DNA of 64,000 nt. Source: Streptomyces sp. NBC_00286. GTDB taxonomy: Bacteria; Actinomycetota; Actinomycetes; Streptomycetales; Streptomycetaceae. The position numbers and the translations under genes were made by a program. Below are positions 34,242-43,098 of the stretch, one piece after another; position 1 is the first letter of the stretch; each line of letters starts with the position of its first letter. Location of the stretch: contig NZ_CP108054.1 in NCBI RefSeq assembly GCF_036173125.1, positions 372,001-436,000 of the forward strand, read 5' to 3'. Below the pieces are notes generated by a model. That model had not been told where the DNA came from and searched no databases. It saw only the letters and a list, made by a program, of their open reading frames with translations.

Positions 34242-34306
34242 GAACCGAATCTGGTTCAAATCGCTTCCTGATGAGCATACCTACTTCGGTTCAATCCCTG
34301 AACCGA
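34242..34306. promoter_or_regulatory. Two GGTTC-based inverted repeats
   Basis: GAACC-N6-GGTTC at 34242-34256 is followed by TCGGTTCA-N5-TGAACCGA at 34286-34306, the latter with perfect 8-bp arms. The shared GGTTC/GAACC half-sites are unlike the island-wide AACTGA motif, suggesting a second regulator acts upstream of the ten-gene unit. The second repeat could alternatively be an RNA hairpin. Confidence 0.5.
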
Positions 34307-34507
34307 CCCGCAGGCCCCAGAAGCCGCCGGGCCCTCGCCACCTACCTGCTCGCCCCGGCGGTCAAGCGGTCAACCGTCCAGGACCTACTGAAGGCGAACG
34401 CGTTGGCGTGAGCGGGCAGGGAGCCGTCGCACAAGGGCGGATCGCAGACGAGGTCAAGAAGCCGGGCAGCGCCCCCTCCACGAGGCCAAGCTCTGCTCTG
34501 GAGCGGC

Positions 34508-35968
34508 TCAGCGCTTCGGCTCGATGTTGGCGTTGAGGCGGAAGAGGTTTGCGGGGTCGTATGTCGCCTTGGCCGCCGAGAGCCGTTCGTAGTTGACGCC
34601 GTAGCCCTCACGCATGAGCTGTTCCCCCTCCTCGAGGAAGCCGGGGAAGTTGAGGTAGACACCCCCTGAGGAGTACGTGCGCAGGTCGGCGAAGGTGTCT
34701 CGCACCCAAGTCACGTTCTCCACCGAGTCGGCATCGTCCCCCCAGTTTCCCTCGATGCCGAGCAGGTACGCCGCACCGCGGTTGGCGAAGGCAGTCTCCT
34801 CCTCGCCCACACGTGCCATCGCGCCGCCCTGAAACCAGACGTCGATGGTCGACGCCCTCGACGGCGCCGTAGCAGCGTGTTGCACAAGAGACTCGATCAA
34901 CTCGTCGCTGAGCTCGGGCGCGTTCACGGACTTCCAGTAGTAGCGCCCGCCATCCGGGTAGTCGTCGTTCAGAACTGCCTGCGCCTCCAGGTATGTCGTG
35001 GCGCCGCTGAGGTCACAGATCGGCTCGGCGATTTCCCGGAGCGGCTGCAGGGCTCGCTCGCCCTCCGCGGGGCTTTCGGGGGACAGCGCCAGGAGCGCCA
35101 CGTAGGGCTCTCCGTGCCACTCCGCCGGGAACTCTTCGACTTCCGGCACCCTGCCGAACACCGCGATCGGACCCACCTGATCGGGCGCTGCCGACAGGTA
35201 CCGCTCGCAGGACCGCAGCACCTCTCCGGCACGGTCCGCGGGGTAGAACACGAAGCAGAAGAACACCTCGGGTCCGATGGGATGCAGGCGGTACTCGAAG
35301 GACGTCACGACCCCGAAGTTGCCGCCGCCGCCGCGGATCGCCCAGAAGAGGTCCTTGTTCTCGCTCACGTCGGCGGCAACCAGCTTCCCATCGGCGGTGA
35401 CCACCTTCGCGGATACGAGGTTGTCGCAGCTCAGCCCGTACTTGCGCCGAAGCCAGCCCATCCCGCCCGACAAGGTGAGTCCGGCGATCCCGGTCGCCGA
35501 CACCACCCCCGTAGGGGCGGCAAGCCCATGCCGTTGGGTCGCGCGGTCGAGGTCTCCCAGCCTGCAGCCACCCTGCGCACGAGCTGTGAGTCCCTCAGGG
35601 TCGACATCGACCGCCGTCATCTCCGACAGATCGATGACCACTCCACCGTCGCAGAGCGCATGGCCGGCGACGCCGTGCCCGCCTCCGCGTACCGCGAGCG
35701 GCAGCTCGTTGTCGCGGGCGAAGCTCACTGCGGCGATCACATCCTCGTCACCGTCGCACCGCGCCACCAGTGCGGGGTGCCTGTCGATCATGCCGTTCCA
35801 GATCTCTCGTGCCGGCTCGTAGCCCGGGTCCCCCGGCCGAATGAGCTGCCCCCGAAACCTCGAAGCGAGCTCCTCCACGAGGGAGCCCGGAATGCCGGCC
35901 TCCGTGCCGCGCCGCCCTTCGTCCCTGCTCACTGGCGGGCCGTCGCTGTGGCTGTGCCTTTCACTCAT
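34508..35968 (-). CDS. FAD-linked oxidoreductase, BBE family (second copy)
   Basis: 486-aa covalent flavoprotein. The attachment motif is RGGGHGVAGHALCDGG with His98; the usual second attachment cysteine is absent (APTGVVSATGIAGL). C-terminal GVNYERLSAAKATYDPANLFRLNANI is a good BBE motif. It is a paralogue of the protein at 260-1645 but clearly diverged. GGGAGG precedes ATG 35968. Placed within the island but without the AACTGA operator, and read with its own promoter upstream, so its link to the pathway is uncertain. Confidence 0.86.
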   Translation of the reverse strand: MSERHSHSDGPPVSRDEGRRGTEAGIPGSLVEELASRFRGQLIRPGDPGYEPAREIWNGMIDRHPALVARCDGDEDVIAAVSFARDNELPLAVRGGGHGVAGHALCDGGVVIDLSEMTAVDVDPEGLTARAQGGCRLGDLDRATQRHGLAAPTGVVSATGIAGLTLSGGMGWLRRKYGLSCDNLVSAKVVTADGKLVAADVSENKDLFWAIRGGGGNFGVVTSFEYRLHPIGPEVFFCFVFYPADRAGEVLRSCERYLSAAPDQVGPIAVFGRVPEVEEFPAEWHGEPYVALLALSPESPAEGERALQPLREIAEPICDLSGATTYLEAQAVLNDDYPDGGRYYWKSVNAPELSDELIESLVQHAATAPSRASTIDVWFQGGAMARVGEEETAFANRGAAYLLGIEGNWGDDADSVENVTWVRDTFADLRTYSSGGVYLNFPGFLEEGEQLMREGYGVNYERLSAAKATYDPANLFRLNANIEPKR

Positions 35969-36416
35969 GGTGGTAACCTCCCAGGCTTTTCAGCATCACC
36001 CCCTGCGGGCCGAGACGCGATCCGATCTCGCTGCGCGGCCCGTGGCTCTTCGCTGAGGGCATCGGTCAGCGAGATGACCTCAGCGGGCGGGCTGCGCCGC
36101 AAGGATCCGGGGACCGCGAGCTACCGCAGGCATACCTCCGCAGTCTGTGGGACGGTGTCGATATGGCGCGCCTCGTCGTGCCGCCGCGTCTAGGGCCACG
36201 CCCGGGCGAGCCAGTTGGCTCGGTGACGGCGAAAGCGCCGGGCGCCTGCACGTGAACCGCGCCGAGCAGCAGGCCGGCGGCGTCACGTGCAGCAGGCCGG
36301 CGACCTCAACGTGCAGCGGCACCACGAGGACGGTGCGACAGCACCACGAGGACGGGTGCAGCAGCACCACGAGACTGCACGGGCATGGGCAGAATCAGGT
36401 GTCCCGGAGGCTGAGA
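35969..36416. other. 448-bp non-coding gap with ~23-bp degenerate tandem array
   Basis: The gap separates the divergent BBE and alpha/beta-hydrolase genes. From 36265 to 36382 about five units of roughly 23 bp follow each other, first with GCAGCAGGCCGGCG heads and then GCACCACGAGGACGG cores, each flanked by ACGT or GGTGC. 35969-36264 shows no recognisable element besides the BBE's ribosome-binding site. Confidence 0.6.
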
Positions 36417-37226
36417 ATGGGCGAGATGATCAATGTCGACGGCACCGAGTTCTGGGTCGAGCGCCGGGGCCGGGGGCCCGACGTCCTGCTCGTCGCTGGG
36501 CTCAGTGATCCCGCCGAAGCATGGCAGGCGCAGCTCGACGGGCTCGCGGATCGCTACCGGGTCACCGCCTTCGACAACCGTAGCGCCGGACGTACGCCGC
36601 TGCCCGAGGAACCGCTCTCGGTACCCATGATGGCCGACGACGCCGCCGCGCTGCTGCGCGCGCTCCAGGTCCCGGCGGCCCACGTCGCCGGATTCTCGGG
36701 AGGCAGCCTCATCGCCCAGGAGCTGGCGCTCAACCATCCCGGGCTCGTCCGCAGCCTCGTCCTCATGAGCACGTGGGCCCGCCCCGACGTCTATTTCCGC
36801 TCCATGGCGGGCTTCTGGCACTGGATGGCCGAGCGTGCCCCGAGCGAGCGTGCCATGCTCGAGGCGTTCTTCCTGTGGATCTATACGCCGCGCGCGCACG
36901 CCGACGGCACGGTCGACCAGATCATCGAGGAGACGCTGGCCTTCCCTCACCCGCAGTCCGTCGAAGCCTTTCAGCGCCAGCTCGCCCCGTTCACAACCCA
37001 CGACACACTCGACCGCCTGGCAGAGATCACCGCACCGACGCTCGTCCTGGCCGGCGAGCTCGACATCGCCGCACGACCGCGCCTCGGGCGCGTGGTCGCC
37101 GAGGGGATCCCAGGCGCCGTGTTCGAAGTACTGCCCGGGGAGGCCCATCAGCCCTTCCAGGAGGTCCCGGACCTGTTCAACGCCCGCGTCGACGCGTTCT
37201 GGCGTGAGGTCGAGGCACAAGGCTGA
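36417..37226 (+). CDS. Alpha/beta hydrolase
   Basis: 269-aa hydrolase of the epoxide-hydrolase/haloperoxidase-like subfamily. The opening VDGTEFWVERRGRGPDVLLVAGLSDPAEAW holds the oxyanion strand, AGFSGGSLIAQELAL the nucleophile Ser, AGELDIAARPRLG the acid Asp and GEAHQPF the catalytic His. ATG 36417 follows GGAGG. The 3' end is followed by a threefold tandem repeat that duplicates its stop codon. It may hydrolyse an ester or lactone in the island pathway, but shows no operator. Confidence 0.84.
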   Translation: MGEMINVDGTEFWVERRGRGPDVLLVAGLSDPAEAWQAQLDGLADRYRVTAFDNRSAGRTPLPEEPLSVPMMADDAAALLRALQVPAAHVAGFSGGSLIAQELALNHPGLVRSLVLMSTWARPDVYFRSMAGFWHWMAERAPSERAMLEAFFLWIYTPRAHADGTVDQIIEETLAFPHPQSVEAFQRQLAPFTTHDTLDRLAEITAPTLVLAGELDIAARPRLGRVVAEGIPGAVFEVLPGEAHQPFQEVPDLFNARVDAFWREVEAQG

Positions 37227-37251
37227 ACGACAAGGCTGAACGACAGGCTGA
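37219..37251 (+). repeat. 13-bp tandem repeat over the hydrolase stop codon
   Basis: AAGGCTGAACGAC occurs at 37219-37231 and 37232-37244, with a third partial copy AGGCTGA at 37245-37251. Each contains TGA; the first is the real stop. The unit is not a multiple of three, so the extra stops fall in other frames. Confidence 0.8.
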
Positions 37252-37526
37252 GGACCACCCGGACGGCCGCTGACGTGGCCGACCGGTCGCTGACCCCCCG
37301 TCCTCATCTCTGTCGGCGAAGAGGTCGGGTTCATGCGGTGCGGGCGGGTTCCGGCCATGCGAGCTCATGCATCAGCCCTGGCCTTGAAGCACATGGCGGT
37401 CGTCCGTGACGACCTGCACTGCACCTCGGTGGCGTCAGCGCCACCGACTCCATGCCGCCGGTAAGCCGGCCGCCGGATGTCCGGCGACCGGATCACTCAT
37501 ACGGTGCGGTGCGGTCGCGCCAACCG
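37227..37526. other. 300-bp gap between convergent genes
   Basis: Besides the end of the stop-codon repeat and the hairpin at 37426-37447, I see only GC-rich sequence with repeated CCGG and no open frame with gene-like protein. Confidence 0.5.
37426..37447. terminator. Perfect 9-bp hairpin between convergent genes
   Basis: TCGGTGGCG-TCAG-CGCCACCGA is an exact 9-bp stem with a tetraloop, lying between the alpha/beta hydrolase and the GMC oxidase, which converge. No U-tract follows, as is common in actinobacteria. Confidence 0.65.
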
Positions 37527-39056
37527 TCAGTCGCCGCAGCCCAGTTGGTCCGCCCAGCGCTCTGCCATCATCATCACCGTGGTGTTGGTCGGCACGGCCG
37601 GGATGTCCGGCATGGTGGAGGCGTCGACGACGTACAGTGCGTCGACCCCGTGCACCTTGCCGGCCTGGTCGACCACCGCGGCCGGGGTGCCCTCCCCGCC
37701 CATCGCGCAGGTGCCCACCGCGTGGCAGTAGGTGTTCTTGCCCTGGACGACGGCTCGTGCGAGGTCGGCGTCCGTGGTCGCCTCGGGCCCGGGCCACGTC
37801 TCGGCACGGACGTACTTCTCCAGTGGTCCCGAGCCCATGATCTCCCGGATCTGCCGGATACCGGCCACCATGCGCCGCAGGTCGTCGGGGTGGTCGAACA
37901 GACCCAACCGGATCCTCGGGTCGGCCTCAGGAGCGCGCGAGGTGATCTCCACGCTGCCCAACGAGTACGGGCGGACCACGGCGAGAGGCACCAGCATCAC
38001 CCCGGGCTCCATGGTGAACGGCAGCGCGTGCAGGTCGACTTCGCCCTGTCCGGCTGCCCCTGCCGAGGAGAACGCCAGGGCGGTCTGCAACGGCGGCAGG
38101 AGTTCACCGACCGCCTCCTCGTCCACGGCGTAGGTGAGGTAGACCATGGGGTGGTCACGGAGGTTGCTGCCGACGCCTTCCAGGCACTGGACCGCGGGGA
38201 TGGACAGCCTGTCGAGCAGCCGCCGCGGGCCGATGCCCGAGCGCATCAGGATGGCCGGGCTGCCGATGGCTCCGGCGGACAGGACGACCAGGTCGGCCTC
38301 AAGAACGGTGCCGCCGGCGAGGATCACCGCTCGGGCCGTCCCGTCCTCGGTGAACTCCACGCGGTCAACGGTCTGTTCGCCTAATACGGTCAGGTTCTCT
38401 CGGTGGCGGGCCGGGCCGAGGTAGGCGATGGCCGAGCTCTGCCGGATGCCGTTCTTGCGGTTGAAGGGGATCGGGCCCGCGCCACGCCTGCGGACGCCGT
38501 TGATGTCCTCGTGGACGGGGTGGCCGGCCTGCGCGCAGGCCTCCAGGAACGCGGACATGACCGGGCGCAGCCCGTTGCCTTCGGTGAAGCGCTCGATGTG
38601 TAAGGGTCCACCGGTGCCGTGCAGTTCTCCGCCGACCGGATCGTCCTCCAGCTTCTTCAGATACGGCAGGACGTGGTCCCAGGACCAGCGGTCATTGCCC
38701 AGTCCGGTCCAGCGGGCGAAGTCCTCGGGCGTGGGCCGCAGGGCGTTGGCGCCGTTGACGGACGAGGAGCCGCCGATGACCTTGCCGCGCAGAACGGGCA
38801 GGATGCCCTGCTCGACGATCCCGAACATCGGAATGCTGTCGGCATCGGCAACGTGGTCGGCCGACTCATAGCCCCAGTCGTGGGTGGTGAACCCGAACTG
38901 GTTGGCGTCGAGCAGCTCGGGGGCGGTCTCCTCCGGGGTGCGGTAGTCGGGGCCGGCCTCGACGAGCGTGACGGTGTTCGCGGGGTCCTCGCTGAGCCGG
39001 GCGGCCAGGACACCACCGGCGGAACCTCCGCCGCACACCACTATGCGACGCGCCAT
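37527..39056 (-). CDS. GMC-family alcohol oxidase/dehydrogenase
   Basis: 509-aa flavoprotein of the choline-dehydrogenase/alcohol-oxidase family. It starts VVCGGGSAGGVLAARLSED, has the GMC signature GKVIGGSSSVNGANALR and ends with YCHAVGTCAMG (His445), VHGVDALYVVDASTMPDIP and PTNTTVMMMAERWAD (Asn491), matching the His/Asn pair of GMC enzymes. It would oxidise an alcohol to an aldehyde. It ends the minus-strand unit that starts with the ACAD at 44370 and follows the aldehyde dehydrogenase by 135 bp, a sensible enzyme pair. FAD is noncovalent as far as sequence shows. Confidence 0.9.
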   Translation of the reverse strand: MARRIVVCGGGSAGGVLAARLSEDPANTVTLVEAGPDYRTPEETAPELLDANQFGFTTHDWGYESADHVADADSIPMFGIVEQGILPVLRGKVIGGSSSVNGANALRPTPEDFARWTGLGNDRWSWDHVLPYLKKLEDDPVGGELHGTGGPLHIERFTEGNGLRPVMSAFLEACAQAGHPVHEDINGVRRRGAGPIPFNRKNGIRQSSAIAYLGPARHRENLTVLGEQTVDRVEFTEDGTARAVILAGGTVLEADLVVLSAGAIGSPAILMRSGIGPRRLLDRLSIPAVQCLEGVGSNLRDHPMVYLTYAVDEEAVGELLPPLQTALAFSSAGAAGQGEVDLHALPFTMEPGVMLVPLAVVRPYSLGSVEITSRAPEADPRIRLGLFDHPDDLRRMVAGIRQIREIMGSGPLEKYVRAETWPGPEATTDADLARAVVQGKNTYCHAVGTCAMGGEGTPAAVVDQAGKVHGVDALYVVDASTMPDIPAVPTNTTVMMMAERWADQLGCGD

Positions 39057-39191
39057 GCTTACCTCTTTCTCTTCTTTGAGACCAAGGATTGGACGAAAGG
39101 GACGTACGAGACGTGAGACGTGGAGACACAGGAGATGTACGAGATCCAGGACGTGACCTAGACCGAGGAATCGACAGGCGGGCGTCGCGGC
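39057..39191. other. Gap with degenerate GACGTACGAGA repeats
   Basis: Between the GMC and ALDH genes several imperfect copies of an (A/G)GANGTACGAGA-like unit occur (around 39101-39165), mixed with ACGTGAGACGTGG. No gene is seen. Confidence 0.45.
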
Positions 39192-40649
39192 TCAGTCGGT
39201 CAGCGGCGCGCCCGACAGGGCGATCGCCTTGGGCTCGAGGTAGTCGTCGAGGCCTTCGTGGCCGTTCTCGCGGCCGATGCCGGACTTCTTGCTGCCGCCG
39301 AACGGGGCATTGATGTCGAGGGTGTAGCTGTTGATGCTGAAGGTTCCGGTGCGCACGCGGCGAGCAATACGGAGGGCGGCTTCCTCGTCCTGGGTCCAGA
39401 CGGTTCCGGAGAGCCCGTACGGGGAATCGTTGGCCAGCTCGACGGCATGGTCGGGGCCGTCGTGCGGGATGGCGACGACGACCGGGCCGAAGATCTCCTC
39501 CTGCGCGATCCGCATGTCGTTGGTGACGTCGGTGAACAGGGTGGGTTCCAGGTACCAGCCGGTGGTCAGGCCCGCAGGGCGGCCGCCGCCGCAGGCGACG
39601 GTGGCGCCTTCCTTCCGGCCGAGGGCGATGTACTCCTCGACACGCGCCCGGTGCGCCTCGGTGATCATCGGTCCGATCACGGTCGCGGGGTCGGCCGGGT
39701 CACCGATGGGCAGGGAGCTCATGTGACGGGCCAAGGCGTCGGTGAACTCTGCGTAGCGGGAGCGCGGCAGCAGGATGCGGGTCTGAGCGGTGCAGATCTC
39801 GCCCTGCATGAAGGCGGCGCCGCAGCCCACGAGAGCCGGGACGACGGCGTCGATGTCGGCGTCGTCCAGCACGATCGCTGCCGATTTGCCGCCCAGTTCC
39901 AAGGTCACACGGCGGATGTCGCGGCCGCAGGCCTCGGCGATACGGGAGCCGACGGCGGTGCTTCCCGTGAAGCTGACCTTGTCCACACCCGGGTGGGCGA
40001 CCACGTACTCGCTCTCCACGGCATCGGCGGCGAACACGCTGATGACGCCCTCGGGAACGGCCGATTCGGCCACGGCCTCGGCGAAGACATGGCAGGCGAG
40101 GGGGTCCTGCACCGGCACCTTGACGATGACCGTGCAGCCGGCCATGAGGGCGGCGGCGATCTTCTGGGTGGTCAGCGGGAGCGGGCCGTTCCAGGCGGGA
40201 ATGGCCACGACGACGCCGACGGGTTCGCGGACGACCAGGGTGCGGGTCGGTCCGTTGACCCGCTCCTCCTCGAAGACGTATCCCTCGGCCAACTCCGCGT
40301 AGAAGCGCAGGTAGTTGGAGGGGGCGATGGCGAAGTACCCCTCGGCGAAGCCGCGCGGGCAGCCGGTCTCGGCCATGGCCAGACCGGCGAGTTCGGCCGC
40401 GCGCGTGTCGAGGCGGTCGGCCAGGTCGCGCAGGGCCGCGGCGCGCCGCTGAACGCTCCACCTCGGCCAGGGGCCGGCATCGAACGCCTGCCGGGCCGCG
40501 GCCACGGCGGCGTCGATGTCCGCCGTCGAGGCCAGGGGGACGTGGCCGATGACCTCCTCGGTGCTGGGTGAGACGACCTGCGCGACGCGGTCGGTGGAGG
40601 GGGCCGTGAGCCGGCCTCCGATGAGGATGCGGTCGTATTGGTGTGCCAT
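39192..40649 (-). CDS. Aldehyde dehydrogenase
   Basis: 485-aa NAD(P)-dependent ALDH. Catalytic Cys286 in MQGEICTAQTRIL, general-base Glu251 in VTLELGGKSA, Asn154 in PAWNGPL and Lys177 in VIVKVPVQD are present; the Rossmann loop is FTGSTAVGSRI. The K-P-S-E motif of most ALDHs is changed to K-V-P-V-Q-D, a shift that usually affects the 2'-phosphate of NADP, so NAD is likely. It would convert the aldehyde made by the GMC enzyme to an acid for CoA ligation. ATG 40649. Confidence 0.9.
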   Translation of the reverse strand: MAHQYDRILIGGRLTAPSTDRVAQVVSPSTEEVIGHVPLASTADIDAAVAAARQAFDAGPWPRWSVQRRAAALRDLADRLDTRAAELAGLAMAETGCPRGFAEGYFAIAPSNYLRFYAELAEGYVFEEERVNGPTRTLVVREPVGVVVAIPAWNGPLPLTTQKIAAALMAGCTVIVKVPVQDPLACHVFAEAVAESAVPEGVISVFAADAVESEYVVAHPGVDKVSFTGSTAVGSRIAEACGRDIRRVTLELGGKSAAIVLDDADIDAVVPALVGCGAAFMQGEICTAQTRILLPRSRYAEFTDALARHMSSLPIGDPADPATVIGPMITEAHRARVEEYIALGRKEGATVACGGGRPAGLTTGWYLEPTLFTDVTNDMRIAQEEIFGPVVVAIPHDGPDHAVELANDSPYGLSGTVWTQDEEAALRIARRVRTGTFSINSYTLDINAPFGGSKKSGIGRENGHEGLDDYLEPKAIALSGAPLTD

Positions 40650-40798
40650 GCGGGGACTGCCTCTCTGGGGAAGCGCGGAAGTACCGCGGAGGAGAATGTG
40701 TGCTCGGCTCGGACGACATGAGAGGGCACAGGCATCGTCCGGAACTCATGCGGTGCGGTCAGAAGTGCGGGACATCAGTCGACCGGCCCGAGAGATGA

Positions 40799-40922
40799 CG
40801 TCCGTCTCCGGTGGACGACGTCCGGGCTCCAACGTGCACCGTCCGACCTCCCGCAGCCAACGTCCGGGCTCAAACATGCGACGTCCGGCCTCCCGCGGTC
40901 GCCGTCCGGTCTCCGTCGACGG
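40799..40922. repeat. 21-bp degenerate tandem array, six copies
   Basis: Six consecutive units of 20-21 bp each begin CGTCCG and continue with a CTCC or CTCA block; the third and fifth units share CCTCCCGC, and the second and fourth share GGGCTC. Unit starts are 40799, 40819, 40840, 40861, 40882 and 40903. Confidence 0.8.
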
Positions 40923-40956
40923 CTCACTCTCGGGTGCGCCCCCACGAGGCCGCGGC

Positions 40957-41030
40957 CGTCGATGCCGTTGATGCCATCGAGGCGGTCGAGGCGGTCGAGG
41001 CGGTCGAGGCGGTCGATGTCATCGAGGCGC
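40957..41030. repeat. 9-bp tandem array GAGGCGGTC
   Basis: Four exact copies of GAGGCGGTC (around 40979-41014) are flanked by variants with GATGCC and GATGTC, giving about eight units in all. Both strands translate to a monotonous (V-E-A)n or (R-L-D)n, with no support for a protein. Confidence 0.8.
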
Positions 41031-41127
41031 ATCACGCCGGCCTGGCCGACAGCGCAGGCGCAGACCTCGGGCGGGAGCGCCACCGGCCGCCCGGCCCACT
41101 GACGGATCGCCGCCCACGCGCGGATCG

Positions 41128-43092
41128 TCACAGCGGCCTCGCGGCGACGGCCTCCGCCGCCGCCGCGCGCCCTTCCGCGACGGCGTGCGCGACACGGCGC
41201 GGCACGACGCAATCGCCGATCGCGCGAACGGTCTGGTGGGCGGCAGGGGCGAAGTCGGGAGGGCGGGGCCGGCGTTCGCCGACGGTGACCAGGACGTCGG
41301 CGGCGAGGTGCGTCTCCTGACCGTCCAGGACATGGCGCAGGCGCACACCGTCGGTGGTCGTCGAGGTCACGGTGCTCATCGCGACGACGCGCAGGGGCGC
41401 ACCGGTGAGCCGGTTCATCAACTGGGTGCGGTTCTCCGGCGACAGGCCCGTCGCGAAACCGGTGCCGGGGGTGATGACGGTGACCTCGCGGGCGCCGGCC
41501 GCCAGCGCGCTCTCCACGGCACTGATGCCCTGCCACCACCCGAAGCCGTCGTCGAGGACGGCGACGCCGGACGCTTCCGGTACGACGTCCGGGTACCGGC
41601 TCAGGAAGTCCGTACTGGTGAGTGTCAGAAGCTCGCCCGGCACGTGGACGGACTCTTCCGCCGCGCCGGTGGCGAGCACGATCTGGGCGTACGCCGCCAG
41701 GTCGTCCGGCGCCGGGGAGGTGCCCAGCCGCACCCGCACGCCGAGGTCGGCGAGCTGATCGCGCTGGTAGTCGACGAACTTCTGCCAGCCGGAGCGGTGC
41801 GGGGCGAGGGAGGCGAGGCGTGCCTGGCCGCCGGTTCGCCGAGCCGTGTCGAAGAGCGTCACCTCGGCGCCGGACCGGGCGAGCGCCATCGCGCACTCCA
41901 TGCCGGCGGGGCCCGCTCCGAGCACGACGACAGGGCCGCCGCGGGACCCTCGCCGGGTCAGCAGCAGCGGGACGGCCGGGCGGGCTGCTGCTCCCGGCGG
42001 GCCGAGTTCGGGGTTCACCGAGCATGATCCGGTTGGCTCGAAGGTACGGCAGCCCTCGTTGCAGCCCGTGCAGGGGCGTACGGATCGCTCGTCGCCCGCG
42101 ATCACCTTGCGGGCGAAGTCGGGGTCGGCCATGAACGGCCGGGCCATCCCGACCAGATCGGCCCCCGAGTCCAGCGCCCGCTCGATGTCCGCGACCGACC
42201 GGAATCCCTGACTGACCAGGAGCGGCACCGCGACTGCCGAGCGGATACGGGCCACGGACTCCAGAAGCGGCGGGCGGGTGGTGGCCATGCCGGGAACGTA
42301 GGTGTTGCGGACGCCGGTGGTGACGTTGACGTACGCGAAGGGCGCGGCGGCGCACAGGCGGGGCAGCAGCTCGATCAGGTCCTCCAGGCCGAGTCCGGAT
42401 TCCTCGCCGGGCTCCACCGACACCCTTAAGCCGATGGGGAGTTGACCGATCTCGGTACGGATGGCGTCGATCACCTGGGCCGGCAGGGCGATGGGGTCGC
42501 CATACTCGTCGTCCCGGGTGTTGTTGACCCTGGAGAGAAACTGGGCGAGCAGATAGCCGTGGCCGGCGTGCAGTTCCACGCCGTGAAAACCGGCCTGCAC
42601 ACTGTTCGCCGCGGAGATACGGAAGGCGTCGACGACACCACGTACCTCTTCGGTGCTCAGCGGGTGCGGCGTGGTCGCCTCGCGGGGCGAGCGAACGGCC
42701 GCGGCCGAGACCGGCGCGTAGAACGTGCCGGCGCCCAGGGTCTCCCGGCCGAGGTGGACGAGCTGCGCGACGGCCACGGCGCCCCCGTCGGTGATGGCCT
42801 CTGCGCGACGGCGTACCGCGTCTTTGATCTCGGGGCGCCACGCTTCGGTCAGGTAGCGCTGCGGCAGCGTCGACTCGGGGGCCACGGCGGTGCCTCCGGT
42901 GATCACCATGCCGGCGCCGCCCTCGGCCAGCCGCCGCCAGTAGGCCGCGTCGGTCTCGGTGGGGGCGCCGTCGGTGACGGCGGCGGTGGCGTGTGCGGTG
43001 GCGACAAGGCGGTTGCGGAGGGTGAGACCGCAGAGCGTGAACGGTGCGGCCAGGGATGGTGCGGCGAGGGCGCGTGGGGTGCGTGGCGTCAT
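41128..43092 (-). CDS. NADH:flavin oxidoreductase / 2,4-dienoyl-CoA reductase-like protein
   Basis: 654-aa iron-sulfur flavoenzyme with an N-terminal FMN TIM barrel and a C-terminal FAD/NAD(P) domain, the FadH/2-enoate-reductase layout. Active-site histidines occur in GFHGVELHAGHGYLLAQFLS (His175, His178). The 4Fe-4S cysteines are in RPCTGCNEGCRTFEPTGSC (341, 344, 348, 357). The second domain starts VVVLGAGPAGMECA near residue 388. It would reduce a conjugated C=C bond, as needed to break down unsaturated or cyclic intermediates. ATG 43092, after the ACAD with a repeat-filled gap. Confidence 0.88.
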   Translation of the reverse strand: MTPRTPRALAAPSLAAPFTLCGLTLRNRLVATAHATAAVTDGAPTETDAAYWRRLAEGGAGMVITGGTAVAPESTLPQRYLTEAWRPEIKDAVRRRAEAITDGGAVAVAQLVHLGRETLGAGTFYAPVSAAAVRSPREATTPHPLSTEEVRGVVDAFRISAANSVQAGFHGVELHAGHGYLLAQFLSRVNNTRDDEYGDPIALPAQVIDAIRTEIGQLPIGLRVSVEPGEESGLGLEDLIELLPRLCAAAPFAYVNVTTGVRNTYVPGMATTRPPLLESVARIRSAVAVPLLVSQGFRSVADIERALDSGADLVGMARPFMADPDFARKVIAGDERSVRPCTGCNEGCRTFEPTGSCSVNPELGPPGAAARPAVPLLLTRRGSRGGPVVVLGAGPAGMECAMALARSGAEVTLFDTARRTGGQARLASLAPHRSGWQKFVDYQRDQLADLGVRVRLGTSPAPDDLAAYAQIVLATGAAEESVHVPGELLTLTSTDFLSRYPDVVPEASGVAVLDDGFGWWQGISAVESALAAGAREVTVITPGTGFATGLSPENRTQLMNRLTGAPLRVVAMSTVTSTTTDGVRLRHVLDGQETHLAADVLVTVGERRPRPPDFAPAAHQTVRAIGDCVVPRRVAHAVAEGRAAAAEAVAARPL

Positions 43093-43098
43093 GCGGCT

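Larger units (their letters stand above)
34104..34507. promoter_or_regulatory. 404-bp control gap with several inverted repeats
   Basis: The gap holds the operator-like repeat at 34120-34133, an outer inverted repeat CCAAACT (34117-34123)/AGTTTGG (34141-34147) around it, and two further GGTTC-based inverted repeats at 34242-34256 and 34286-34306 (listed separately). From 34310 to 34507 I see nothing identifiable; a terminator for the BBE gene at 34508 is not evident. Confidence 0.6.
40650..41127. other. 478-bp non-coding gap with two tandem arrays
   Basis: The gap separates the dienoyl-CoA-reductase-like gene from the ALDH gene on the same strand. It carries a 21-bp array (40799-40922) and a 9-bp array (40957-41030), given separately. 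Frames through it translate only to repetitive V-E-A or R-L-D runs and do not look like genes. Confidence 0.65.

Noticed and set aside
40811..41320. Possible 169-aa protein through the 9- and 21-bp arrays
   Set aside because: Its sequence is only repeat-derived (V-E-A runs) and then antisense of the flavoenzyme, with no ribosome-binding site.
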